Part shown: positions 1 to 10,737 of the stretch, piece by piece
Layout: every line of letters starts with the position of its first letter
How positions within the stretch are numbered: position 1 is the first letter of the stretch
DNA from: Gadus chalcogrammus
Lineage: Eukaryota; Chordata; Actinopteri; Gadiformes; Gadidae
Reading direction: 5' to 3'
Length of the DNA: 64,000 bases
Assembly: GCF_026213295.1 (NCBI RefSeq)
Contig: NC_079418.1
Span: 4,785,887-4,849,886 of the forward strand
Notes under the pieces: generated by a model
What the model saw: only the letters and a program-made list of their open reading frames with translations
Database searches by the model: none
What the model was told of the DNA's origin: nothing
Position numbers and translations under genes: made by a program

Positions 1-178
1 ACCAACTGATGCGACGGCGTCAGTTTTAAATTTGCAAAAGACATCTACAATGACAACAAATGACACGACACAGCATTAAACGAGCATTGCATTAAACAAG
101 CATTACAGTTTACTACCTTAAAGTGACTTTTATGTTCATGGATGCTTACAGGAAAGATAACAGAAGGTTTGAAAGGTT
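1..178. other. Unassigned left edge
   Basis: I recognise no gene or repeat here. The stretch is AT-rich, contains a few imperfect repeats of an 'aaacaagcatt'-like phrase, and leads into the satellite that follows. Confidence 0.4.
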
Positions 179-575
179 GGAATGCTAATCGCCGCGCCAC
201 CAGTTTCAATGCGAATCGCGACTCACCGTAATTTAAACATTAATTTTAACATATTTATAATTCGAAATTCGTCCCAGCATTTATACCACATACACACTAG
301 GGTCTATAGCATATAACCGAGTCTTCCTCTAACATTTTAACGCATTTTTCACGATTTACCAGTACTCGTTTTCAAGGCTAACTCCCGCGCAATCCGTTTC
401 AATGGCAATCGCGACTCTCCGTAATTTCAACATTAATTTTAACATATTTATAATTCGAAATTCGTCCCAGCATTTATACCACATACACAATAGGGTCTAT
501 AGCATATAACCGAGTCGTCCTCTAACATTTTAACGCATTTTTCACGGTTTACCAGCTCTCGTTTTCAAGGCTAAT
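179..575. repeat. Diverged copies of the ~191-195 bp satellite
   Basis: Two monomers begin near 179 and 376, with the start of a third near 567, at a period of about 193-197 bp. They share the internal phrases 'cagcatttataccacatac' and 'gggtctatagcatataac' with the cleaner 191-bp satellite at 17773-19602. Here the monomers differ from each other more than those do, so this copy set looks older or less homogenised. No coding potential is visible. Confidence 0.85.
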
Positions 576-808
576 CGCCACATCCTACCTTATCACCGAC
601 TGCAGAGATAATGGCTGACACACGTGGAAGGTTTTCCTGGAGTTGATGCTGATGCGGGTTGCTGATTGGGCGAAGGTCAACGCGGAAAGTCCAAGGACTT
701 AATGCTGATTGGGCGAAGGTCAGTCCAAGGACTTAATGCTGATTGGGTGCAGGTCAACGCGGAAGGTCCACGATTGGCTGAGAGACAGAGAGCATCGCTG
801 GGCAGATA
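576..808. promoter_or_regulatory. CCAAT-box minisatellite flanking block A
   Basis: A short tandem repeat of about 34-45 bp repeats 'gctgattggg' at 661, 704 and 738, with a further 'cgattggctg' at 771. On the minus strand these are CCAATCAGC-type boxes, the core bound by NF-Y. The segment ends abruptly at 808, where a 3' fragment of U6 begins. It may be promoter DNA, or the terminal part of an element that inserted into U6. The function is inferred; the repeat and boxes are seen directly. Confidence 0.5.
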
Positions 809-850
809 GCGCAAGGATGACACGCAAATTCGTGAAGCGTTCTATCTTTT
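809..850 (+). pseudogene. RNU6: U6 snRNA 3' fragment (nt 64-105)
   Basis: The fragment starts exactly at 'gcgcaagg' (U6 nt 64) and runs to the terminal TTTT. The preceding bases (cagata) do not match U6 nt 58-63. Together with the 5' fragments ending at nt 69 (17331, 43793), this duplicates GCGCAA, the pattern expected of a 6-bp target-site duplication. Confidence 0.9.
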
Positions 851-965
851 AAGTTTTAATTCAAAGTTTCGGAGTTCTAGCCAACTTCCTTCGTATAGCT
901 GCCATTGACCCCCCCCATTTAAAGGTTCATTTTGGTACGGTAAATATGAAGCAGAAGGGAATTTG

Positions 966-978
966 GCGCCCCTAGTGG
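966..978 (-). other. CTCF-core-like motif 1 of the full monomer
   Basis: On the minus strand the site reads CCACTAGGGGCGC, one G short of the CTCF core CCACTAGGGGGCGC. It lies in the segment missing from the U6-less monomers, so it occurs only in full units. This is a motif resemblance, not evidence of binding. Confidence 0.3.
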
Positions 979-1045
979 CAAAACAATTTAACATTGGAAA
1001 ACACCTAAAAGCGTTGCCATGGGAACAGGGAGAGAGGCGTGGGAA

Positions 1046-1051
1046 TATAAA
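1046..1051 (+). promoter_or_regulatory. TATAAA box about 0.2 kb downstream of U6
   Basis: TATAAA sits in 'gggaatataaaccctatgg' and is present in the full monomers inspected. It is absent from the 982-bp monomers because it lies in the deleted segment. It has a better TATA consensus than the sequence at -30 of U6 itself. A transcript starting near 1075-1080 would run toward the next hairpin module. Transcription is an inference. Confidence 0.3.
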
Positions 1052-1101
1052 CCCTATGGAGTGGTAGCTATGGATCAGGGCTAAGTCTGTGCCAAGTTCT
1101 G

Positions 1102-1113
1102 GCCACCTGGTGG
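1102..1113 (-). other. CTCF-core-like motif 2 (CCACCAGGTGGC)
   Basis: On the minus strand this is CCACCAGGTGGC, a full match to the 12-bp core CCASYAGRKGGC that I use as the CTCF consensus. It is nearly palindromic. It is carried by full monomers only. Confidence 0.4.
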
Positions 1114-1668
1114 CTTGTTTTGGTATAGAAAATCGCATTTGAAGTTTTTCACTAAACGCGGGAAAAAGGGGTGTTACCAATATTTTCTTTTGAAGAAAAT
1201 TGGTGTGGAAGGTTTTCCAGGCTCCTTCTACATGTGTGGGAATTTTTGGAGTTGTAGCTCACTTCCTTCACATAGCTGCCGTTGACCCCAATGTAAAAAT
1301 ACTTGGAAAATGTTGTGAACATTTTGTGAAAATTGGTGAAAAGTGTGGAATCCCCACAGAAAGTGTCTAGGATCACGTTTTAGGCCATTTTGAGTCGTTT
1401 GGTGGTGGTCTGTGGTGCATTTTTTTGGACATTCATATATATTCTTTTTTTTTTTTCAAATTTGAAATTTGAAAATTCATTAATTTTTTTTTTTTGTTTT
1501 TTTTAACCCTTTTTTGGCTGGGCTCGTTCCGATCCTGAATCTGCATGAATTATGCTTCTAGACCCTTCCTAGGCCGAGAAAATAACTTAAAACCGATAAA
1601 ATTGCATTTTTTTTTGTTTTATACCTTTTTTTTGCTGGGCTCGTTCCGATCCTGAACATTATTCGAGA

Positions 1669-1682
1669 GCGCCCCCTATTGG
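1669..1682 (-). other. CTCF-core-like motif 3 (CCAATAGGGGGCGC)
   Basis: On the minus strand it matches CCASYAGRKGGCRS at every position except the fourth (A instead of C/G). It is present in both full and U6-less monomers. Two late block B copies are damaged: a C is lost near 39804 and there is a substitution near 41461. Confidence 0.4.
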
Positions 1683-1806
1683 ACATAAAGTATAACTTAG
1701 CAACCGTTAAGTAAATACGATCTCATTCTAAATAAATACAAAACGGTTACCATACCAAGGTCAAGACCCCCCTCCCCACACCACGCTCTACAGACATTAT
1801 TCAAGA

Positions 1807-1820
1807 GCGCCACCTATTGG
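1807..1820 (-). other. CTCF-core-like motif 4 (CCAATAGGTGGCGC)
   Basis: This is a second copy of the preceding motif, 138 bp away in the same orientation. Its 'acattattc(g/a)agagcgcc' flank shows that the two arose by a local duplication. It occurs in every monomer. Confidence 0.4.
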
Positions 1821-1939
1821 ACAAGGATGCAATTCAGGTCTATAAGTAACAAGACAAGAAAATAAAATTCACAATAAGTGCTTTTGGTCTGTCATATTTT
1901 GCATATAGTATTGTAATAATAATTATAACACAATAAAGG

Positions 1940-1966
1940 GTTCTCGTCTTCATTTCCGACGAGAAC
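1940..1966. other. Perfect 9-bp hairpin I of the monomer
   Basis: GTTCTCGTC (1940-1948) and GACGAGAAC (1958-1966) pair perfectly around a 9-nt loop. The hairpin occurs once per monomer, in full and short types. One late copy near 36772 has lost a stem base. It sits directly before a second hairpin. Confidence 0.6.
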
Positions 1967-1973
1967 GGCAGGT

Positions 1974-2027
1974 CAAAAGCGTTGATTTCACGGGGATTCG
2001 ATCCAACGCTTTTGGTGTCTCTTTTTT
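1974..2027. other. Perfect 11-bp hairpin II followed by T6
   Basis: CAAAAGCGTTG (1974-1984) and CAACGCTTTTG (2004-2014) form a perfect 11-bp stem. The 19-nt loop contains 'gggattcgatc', which loosely resembles a tRNA B box. A run of six T follows at 2022-2027, which could end a Pol III transcript read on the + strand. No cloverleaf can be drawn, so this is not a tRNA. The structures are seen; an RNA product is speculative. Confidence 0.4.
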
Positions 2028-2281
2028 GCTGGGTCGTAAAAAAAAAAGTTCTTTATCGACGCGATGAGTGAGGTGGGTTTTTTCCTCTTTTCTGTCGGAT
2101 AAATAAAGATAAGAACGTTTCTCAGCCACGTTATCTTTTGCGCCATCTGTACATCGAAGCTTTCCGTTTCTCAGCAACCGCAAATCGTCCAACGTAGGAA
2201 TCGTCTGTTGTAGCTCCACCAGCAGATAGCGTTTGGTGTCTGAGCAGAGGTACATAGCTAACTGAGGATTAGGCAATATTT

Positions 2282-2302
2282 GTGTTACTTCGGTATCACA
2301 TC

Positions 2303-2337
<35 letters not shown>

Positions 2338-2386
2338 GGCCCCTGCGCAAGGATGACACGCAAATTCGTGAAGCGTTCTATCTTTT
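2282..2386 (+). ncRNA. RNU6: U6 spliceosomal snRNA, copy 1
   Basis: This 105-nt gene encodes U6, the catalytic snRNA of the spliceosome that pairs with the 5' splice site, U4 and U2. The ACAGAGA box (nt 40-46), the AGC triad (nt 52-54), the internal stem-loop region and the terminal TTTT are all intact. The 5' stem-loop differs from the vertebrate form: it is one base shorter, reads GTGTTA-CTTCGG-TATCAC, and carries one compensated pair (A6-U13) plus a U-U mismatch. At -31 to -25 there is only TACATAG instead of a clear TATA box. The other complete copies in the window have the same sequence. Confidence 0.95.
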
Positions 2387-3738
2387 AAGTTTTAATTCAA
2401 AGTTTCGGAGTTCTAGCCAACTTCCTTCGTATAGCTGCCATTGACCCCCCCCATTTAAAGGTTCATTTTGGTACGGTAAATATGAAGCAGAAGGGAATTT
2501 GGCGCCCCTAGTGGCAAAACAATTTAACATTGGAAAACACCTAAAAGCGTTGCCATGGGAACAGGGAGAGAGGCGTGGGAATATAAACCCTATGGAGTGG
2601 TAGCTATGGATCAGGGCTAAGTCTGTGCCAAGTTCTGGCCACCTGGTGGCTTGTTTTGGTATAGAAAATCGCATTTGAAGTTTTTCACTAAACGCGGGAA
2701 AAAGGGGTGTTACCAATATTTTCTTTTGAAGAAAATTGGTGTGGAAGGTTTTCCAGGCTCCTTCTACATGTGTGGGAATTTTTGGAGTTGTAGCTCACTT
2801 CCTTCACATAGCTGCCGTTGACCCCAATGTAAAAATACTTGGAAAATGTTGTGAACATTTTGTGAAAATTGGTGAAAAGTGTGGAATCCCCACAGAAAGT
2901 GTCTAGGATCACGTTTTAGGCCATTTTGAGTCGTTTGGTGGTGGTCTGTGGTGCATTTTTTTGGACATTCATATATATTCTTTTTTTTTTTCAAATTTGA
3001 AATTTGAAAATTCATTAATTTTTTGTTTTTGTTTTTTTTAACCCTTTTTTTGCTGGGCTCGTTCCGATCCTGAATCTGCATGAATTATGCTTCTAGACCC
3101 TTCCTAGGCCGAGAAAATAACTTAAAACCGATAAAATTGCATTTTTTTTTGTTTTATACCTTTTTTTTGCTGGGCTCGTTCCGATCCTGAACATTATTCG
3201 AGAGCGCCCCCTATTGGACATAAAGTATAACTTAGCAACCGTTAAGTAAATACGATCTCATTCTAAATAAATACAAAACGGTTACCATACCAAGGTCAAG
3301 ACCCCCCTCCCCACACCACGCTCTACAGACATTATTCAAGAGCGCCACCTATTGGACAAGGATGCAATTCAGGTCTATAAGTAACAAGACAAGAAAATAA
3401 AATTCACAATAAGTGCTTTTGGTCTGTCATATTTTGCATATAGTATTGTAATAATAATTATAACACAATAAAGGGTTCTCGTCTTCATTTCCGACGAGAA
3501 CGGCAGGTCAAAAGCGTTGATTTCACGGGGATTCGATCCAACGCTTTTGGTGTCTCTTTTTTGCTGGGTCGTAAAAAAAAAAGTTCTTTATCGACGCGAT
3601 GAGTGAGGTGGGTTTTTTCCTCTTTTCTGTCGGATAAATAAAGATAAGAACGTTTCTCAGCCACGTTATCTTTTGCGCCATCTGTCCATCGAAGCTTTCC
3701 GTTTCTCAGCAACCGCAAATCGTCCAACGTAGGAATCG

Positions 3739-5702
3739 ACTCCTTCTACATGTGTGGGAATTTTTGGAGTTGTAGCTCACTTCCTTCACATAGCTGCCGT
3801 TGACCCCAATGTAAAAATACTTGGAAAATGTTGTGAACATTTTGTGAAAATTGGTGAAAAGTGTGGAATCCCCACAGAAAGTGTCTAGGATCACGTTTTA
3901 GGCCATTTTGAGTCGTTTGGTGGTGGTCTGTGGTGCATTTTTTTGGACATTCATATATATTCTTTTTTTTTTTCAAATTTGAAATTTGAAAATTCATTAA
4001 TTTTTTGTTTTTGTTTTTTTTAACCCTTTTTTTGCTGGGCTCGTTCCGATCCTGAATCTGCATGAATTATGCTTCTAGACCCTTCCTAGGCCGAGAAAAT
4101 AACTTAAAACCGATAAAATTGCATTTTTTTTTGTTTTATACCTTTTTTTTGCTGGGCTCGTTCCGATCCTGAACATTATTCGAGAGCGCCCCCTATTGGA
4201 CATAAAGTATAACTTAGCAACCGTTAAGTAAATACGATCTCATTCTAAATAAATACAAAACGGTTACCATACCAAGGTCAAGACCCCCCTCCCCACACCA
4301 CGCTCTACAGACATTATTCAAGAGCGCCACCTATTGGACAAGGATGCAATTCAGGTCTATAAGTAACAAGACAAGAAAATAAAATTCACAATAAGTGCTT
4401 TTGGTCTGTCATATTTTGCATATAGTATTGTAATAATAATTATAACACAATAAAGGGTTCTCGTCTTCATTTCCGACGAGAACGGCAGGTCAAAAGCGTT
4501 GATTTCACGGGGATTCGATCCAACGCTTTTGGTGTCTCTTTTTTGCTGGGTCGTAAAAAAAAAAGTTCTTTATCGACGCGATGAGTGAGGTGGGTTTTTT
4601 CCTCTTTTCTGTCGGATAAATAAAGATAAGAACGTTTCTCAGCCACGTTATCTTTTGCGCCATCTGTCCATCGAAGCTTTCCGTTTCTCAGCAACCGCAA
4701 ATCGTCCAACGTAGGAATCGACTCCTTCTACATGTGTGGGAATTTTTGGAGTTGTAGCTCACTTCCTTCACATAGCTGCCGTTGACCCCAATGTAAAAAT
4801 ACTTGGAAAATGTTGTGAACATTTTGTGAAAATTGGTGAAAAGTGTGGAATCCCCACAGAAAGTGTCTAGGATCACGTTTTAGGCCATTTTGAGTCGTTT
4901 GGTGGTGGTCTGTGGTGCATTTTTTTGGACATTCATATATATTCTTTTTTTTTTTCAAATTTGAAATTTGAAAATTCATTAATTTTTTGTTTTTGTTTTT
5001 TTTAACCCTTTTTTTGCTGGGCTCGTTCCGATCCTGAATCTGCATGAATTATGCTTCTAGACCCTTCCTAGGCCGAGAAAATAACTTAAAACCGATAAAA
5101 TTGCATTTTTTTTTGTTTTATACCTTTTTTTTGCTGGGCTCGTTCCGATCCTGAACATTATTCGAGAGCGCCCCCTATTGGACATAAAGTATAACTTAGC
5201 AACCGTTAAGTAAATACGATCTCATTCTAAATAAATACAAAACGGTTACCATACCAAGGTCAAGACCCCCCTCCCCACACCACGCTCTACAGACATTATT
5301 CAAGAGCGCCACCTATTGGACAAGGATGCAATTCAGGTCTATAAGTAACAAGACAAGAAAATAAAATTCACAATAAGTGCTTTTGGTCTGTCATATTTTG
5401 CATATAGTATTGTAATAATAATTATAACACAATAAAGGGTTCTCGTCTTCATTTCCGACGAGAACGGCAGGTCAAAAGCGTTGATTTCACGGGGATTCGA
5501 TCCAACGCTTTTGGTGTCTCTTTTTTGCTGGGTCGTAAAAAAAAAAGTTCTTTATCGACGCGATGAGTGAGGTGGGTTTTTTCCTCTTTTCTGTCGGATA
5601 AATAAAGATAAGAACGTTTCTCAGCCACGTTATCTTTTGCGCCATCTGTACATCGAAGCTTTCCGTTTCTCAGCAACCGCAAATCGTCCAACGTAGGAAT
5701 CG
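3739..5702 (+). repeat. Two U6-less monomers (block A)
   Basis: The junction 'ggaatcg|actcctt' occurs at 3739 and 4721. It joins sequence that normally lies ~80 bp upstream of U6 to sequence ~370 bp downstream. Each unit is 982 bp and keeps the hairpins and motifs 3 and 4. Confidence 0.9.
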
Positions 5703-5780
5703 TCTGTTGTAGCTCCACCAGCAGATAGCGTTTGGTGTCTGAGCAGAGGTACATTGCTAACTGAGGATTAGGCAATATTT

Positions 5781-5801
5781 GTGTTACTTCGGTATCACAT
5801 C

Positions 5802-5836
<35 letters not shown>

Positions 5837-5885
5837 GGCCCCTGCGCAAGGATGACACGCAAATTCGTGAAGCGTTCTATCTTTT
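5781..5885 (+). ncRNA. RNU6: U6 snRNA, copy 2
   Basis: Complete 105-nt copy. Its upstream flank has 'gtacattgc' where most copies have 'gtacatagc'. Its monomer also shares a T-to-C change near 6301 with the copy at 14744, so these two monomers are closest relatives. Confidence 0.95.
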
Positions 5886-7238
5886 AAGTTTTAATTCAAA
5901 GTTTCGGAGTTCTAGCCAACTTCCTTCGTATAGCTGCCATTGACCCCCCCCATTTAAAGGTTCATTTTGGTACGGTAAATATGAAGCAGAAGGGAATTTG
6001 GCGCCCCTAGTGGCAAAACAATTTAACATTGGAAAACACCTAAAAGCGTTGCCATGGGAACAGGGAGAGAGGCGTGGGAATATAAACCCTATGGAGTGGT
6101 AGCTATGGATCAGGGCTAAGTCTGTGCCAAGTTCTGGCCACCTGGTGGCTTGTTTTGGTATAGAAAATCGCATTTGAAGTTTTTCACTAAACGCGGGAAA
6201 AAGGGGTGTTACCAATATTTTCTTTTGAAGAAAATTGGTGTGGAAGGTTTTCCAGGCTCCTTCTACATGTGTGGGAATTTTTGGAGTTGTAGCTCACTTC
6301 CCTCACATAGCTGCCGTTGACCCCAATGTAAAAATACTTGGAAAATGTTGTGAACATTTTGTGAAAATTGGTGAAAAGTGTGGAATCCCCACAGAAAGTG
6401 TCTAGGATCACGTTTTAGGCCATTTTGAGTCGTTTGGTGGTGGTCTGTGGTGCATTTTTTTGGACATTCATATATATTCTTTTTTTTTTTTCAAATTTGA
6501 AATTTGAAAATTCATTAATTTTTTTTTTTTGTTTTTTTTAACCCTTTTTTGGCTGGGCTCGTTCCGATCCTGAATCTGCATGAATTATGCTTCTAGACCC
6601 TTCCTAGGCCGAGAAAATAACTTAAAACCGATAAAATTGCATTTTTTTTTGTTTTATACCTTTTTTTTGCTGGGCTCGTTCCGATCCTGAACATTATTCG
6701 AGAGCGCCCCCTATTGGACATAAAGTATAACTTAGCAACCGTTAAGTAAATACGATCTCATTCTAAATAAATACAAAACGGTTACCATACCAAGGTCAAG
6801 ACCCCCCTCCCCACACCACGCTCTACAGACATTATTCAAGAGCGCCACCTATTGGACAAGGATGCAATTCAGGTCTATAAGTAACAAGACAAGAAAATAA
6901 AATTCACAATAAGTGCTTTTGGTCTGTCATATTTTGCATATAGTATTGTAATAATAATTATAACACAATAAAGGGTTCTCGTCTTCATTTCCGACGAGAA
7001 CGGCAGGTCAAAAGCGTTGATTTCACGGGGATTCAATCCAACGCTTTTGGTGTCTCTTTTTTGCTGGGTCGTAAAAAAAAAAGTTCTTTATCGACGCGAT
7101 GAGTGAGGTGGGTTTTTTCCTCTTTTCTGTCGGATAAATAAAGATAAGAACGTTTCTCAGCCACGTTATCTTTTGCGCCATCTGTCCATCGAAGCTTTCC
7201 GTTTCTCAGCAACCGCAAATCGTCCAACGTAGGAATCG

Positions 7239-9202
7239 ACTCCTTCTACATGTGTGGGAATTTTTGGAGTTGTAGCTCACTTCCTTCACATAGCTGCCGT
7301 TGACCCCAATGTAAAAATACTTGGAAAATGTTGTGAACATTTTGTGAAAATTGGTGAAAAGTGTGGAATCCCCACAGAAAGTGTCTAGGATCACGTTTTA
7401 GGCCATTTTGAGTCGTTTGGTGGTGGTCTGTGGTGCATTTTTTTGGACATTCATATATATTCTTTTTTTTTTTCAAATTTGAAATTTGAAAATTCATTAA
7501 TTTTTTGTTTTTGTTTTTTTTAACCCTTTTTTTGCTGGGCTCGTTCCGATCCTGAATCTGCATGAATTATGCTTCTAGACCCTTCCTAGGCCGAGAAAAT
7601 AACTTAAAACCGATAAAATTGCATTTTTTTTTGTTTTATACCTTTTTTTTGCTGGGCTCGTTCCGATCCTGAACATTATTCGAGAGCGCCCCCTATTGGA
7701 CATAAAGTATAACTTAGCAACCGTTAAGTAAATACGATCTCATTCTAAATAAATACAAAACGGTTACCATACCAAGGTCAAGACCCCCCTCCCCACACCA
7801 CGCTCTACAGACATTATTCAAGAGCGCCACCTATTGGACAAGGATGCAATTCAGGTCTATAAGTAACAAGACAAGAAAATAAAATTCACAATAAGTGCTT
7901 TTGGTCTGTCATATTTTGCATATAGTATTGTAATAATAATTATAACACAATAAAGGGTTCTCGTCTTCATTTCCGACGAGAACGGCAGGTCAAAAGCGTT
8001 GATTTCACGGGGATTCGATCCAACGCTTTTGGTGTCTCTTTTTTGCTGGGTCGTAAAAAAAAAGTTCTTTATCGACGCGATGAGTGAGGTGGGTTTTTTC
8101 CTCTTTTCTGTCGGATAAATAAAGATAAGAACGTTTCTCAGCCACGTTATCTTTTGCGCCATCTGTACATCGAAGCTTTCCGTTTCTCAGCAACCGCAAA
8201 TCGTCCAACGTAGGAATCGACTCCTTCTACATGTGTGGGAATTTTTGGAGTTGTAGCTCACTTCCTTCACATAGCTGCCGTTGACCCCAATGTAAAAATA
8301 CTTGGAAAATGTTGTGAACATTTTGTGAAAATTGGTGAAAAGTGTGGAATCCCCACAGAAAGTGTCTAGGATCACGTTTTAGGCCATTTTGAGTCGTTTG
8401 GTGGTGGTCTGTGGTGCATTTTTTTGGACATTCATATATATTCTTTTTTTTTTTTCAAATTTGAAATTTGAAAATTCATTAATTTTTTGTTTTTGTTTTT
8501 TTTAACCCTTTTTTTGCTGGGCTCGTTCCGATCCTGAATCTGCATTAATTATGCTTCTAGACCCTTCCTAGGCCGAGAAAATAACTTAAAACCGATAAAA
8601 TTGCATTTTTTTTTGTTTTATACCTTTTTTTTGCTGGGCTCGTTCCGATCCTGAACATTATTCGAGAGCGCCCCCTATTGGACATAAAGTATAACTTAGC
8701 AACCGTTAAGTAAATACGATCTCATTCTAAATAAATACAAAACGGTTACCATACCAAGGTCAAGACCCCCCTCCCCACACCACGCTCTACAGACATTATT
8801 CAAGAGCGCCACCTATTGGACAAGGATGCAATTCAGGTCTATAAGTAACAAGACAAGAAAATAAAATTCACAATAAGTGCTTTTGGTCTGTCATATTTTG
8901 CATATAGTATTGTAATAATAATTATAACACAATAAAGGGTTCTCGTCTTCATTTCCGACGAGAACGGCAGGTCAAAAGCGTTGATTTCACGGGGATTCGA
9001 TCCAACGCTTTTGGTGTCTCTTTTTTGCTGGGTCGTAAAAAAAAAAGTTCTTTATCGACGCGATGAGTGAGGTGGGTTTTTTCCTCTTTTCTGTCGGATA
9101 AATAAAGATAAGAACGTTTCTCAGCCACGTTATCTTTTGCGCCATCTGTACATCGAAGCTTTCCGTTTCTCAGCAACCGCAAATCGTCCAACGTAGGAAT
9201 CG
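7239..9202 (+). repeat. Two U6-less monomers (block A)
   Basis: Deletion junctions lie at 7239 and 8220. The first has a loop substitution in hairpin II (gattcaatcc near 7032). The second carries 'gcattaatt' near 8543, a variant shared only with the monomer near 16525. Confidence 0.9.
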
Positions 9203-9280
9203 TCTGTTGTAGCTCCACCAGCAGATAGCGTTTGGTGTCTGAGCAGAGGTACATAGCTAACTGAGGATTAGGCAATATTT

Positions 9281-9301
9281 GTGTTACTTCGGTATCACAT
9301 C

Positions 9302-9336
<35 letters not shown>

Positions 9337-9385
9337 GGCCCCTGCGCAAGGATGACACGCAAATTCGTGAAGCGTTCTATCTTTT
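9281..9385 (+). ncRNA. RNU6: U6 snRNA, copy 3
   Basis: Complete copy, 3500 bp after copy 2, matching one full plus two short monomers. The C run downstream is one base shorter than in copies 1 and 2. Confidence 0.95.
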
Positions 9386-10737
9386 AAGTTTTAATTCAAA
9401 GTTTCGGAGTTCTAGCCAACTTCCTTCGTATAGCTGCCATTGACCCCCCCATTTAAAGGTTCATTTTGGTACGGTAAATATGAAGCAGAAGGGAATTTGG
9501 CGCCCCTAGTGGCAAAACAATTTAACATTGGAAAACACCTAAAAGCGTTGCCATGGGAACAGGGAGAGAGGCGTGGGAATATAAACCCTATGGAGTGGTA
9601 GCTATGGATCAGGGCTAAGTCTGTGCCAAGTTCTGGCCACCTGGTGGCTTGTTTTGGTATAGAAAATCGCATTTGAAGTTTTTCACTAAACGCGGGAAAA
9701 AGGGGTGTTACCAATATTTTCTTTTGAAGAAAATTGGTGTGGAAGGTTTTCCAGGCTCCTTCTACATGTGTGGGAATTTTTGGAGTTGTAGCTCACTTCC
9801 TTCACATAGCTGCCGTTGACCCCAATGTAAAAATACTTGGAAAATGTTGTGAACATTTTGTGAAAATTGGTGAAAAGTGTGGAATCCCCACAGAAAGTGT
9901 CTAGGATCACGTTTTAGGCCATTTTGAGTCGTTTGGTGGTGGTCTGTGGTGCATTTTTTTGGACATTCATATATATTCTTTTTTTTTTTTCAAATTTGAA
10001 ATTTGAAAATTCATTAATTTTTTTTTTTTGTTTTTTTTAACCCTTTTTTGGCTGGGCTCGTTCCGATCCTGAATCTGCATGAATTATGCTTCTAGACCCT
10101 TCCTAGGCCGAGAAAATAACTTAAAACCGATAAAATTGCATTTTTTTTTGTTTTATACCTTTTTTTTGCTGGGCTCGTTCCGATCCTGAACATTATTCGA
10201 GAGCGCCCCCTATTGGACATAAAGTATAACTTAGCAACCGTTAAGTAAATACGATCTCATTCTAAATAAATACAAAACGGTTACCATACCAAGGTCAAGA
10301 CCCCCCTCCCCACACCACGCTCTACAGACATTATTCAAGAGCGCCACCTATTGGACAAGGATGCAATTCAGGTCTATAAGTAACAAGACAAGAAAATAAA
10401 ATTCACAATAAGTGCTTTTGGTCTGTCATATTTTGCATATAGTATTGTAATAATAATTATAACACAATAAAGGGTTCTCGTCTTCATTTCCGACGAGAAC
10501 GGCAGGTCAAAAGCGTTGATTTCACGGGGATTCGATCCAACGCTTTTGGTGTCTCTTTTTTGCTGGGTCGTAAAAAAAAAAGTTCTTTATCGACGCGATG
10601 AGTGAGGTGGGTTTTTTCCTCTTTTCTGTCGGATAAATAAAGATAAGAACGTTTCTCAGCCACGTTATCTTTTGCGCCATCTGTACATCGAAGCTTTCCG
10701 TTTCTCAGCAACCGCAAATCGTCCAACGTAGGAATCG

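Noticed and set aside
1985..2010. tRNA-like B box in the hairpin II loop
   Set aside because: Only the B-box-like string matches. No A box at a suitable distance, no cloverleaf and no acceptor stem can be formed.
1950..2276. A 108-codon minus-strand frame repeated in most monomers
   Set aside because: It exists in many copies only because the repeat is homogenised. It runs antisense to U6 upstream DNA and through an A homopolymer whose length varies and breaks the frame in some copies. It has no recognisable domain.
2378..2912. Other recurrent minus-strand frames of 60-112 codons in the array
   Set aside because: They overlap U6 and its flank, differ among copies by frameshifts, contain low-complexity Lys/Phe runs from A/T tracts, and lie in DNA that is deleted cleanly in half the monomers.
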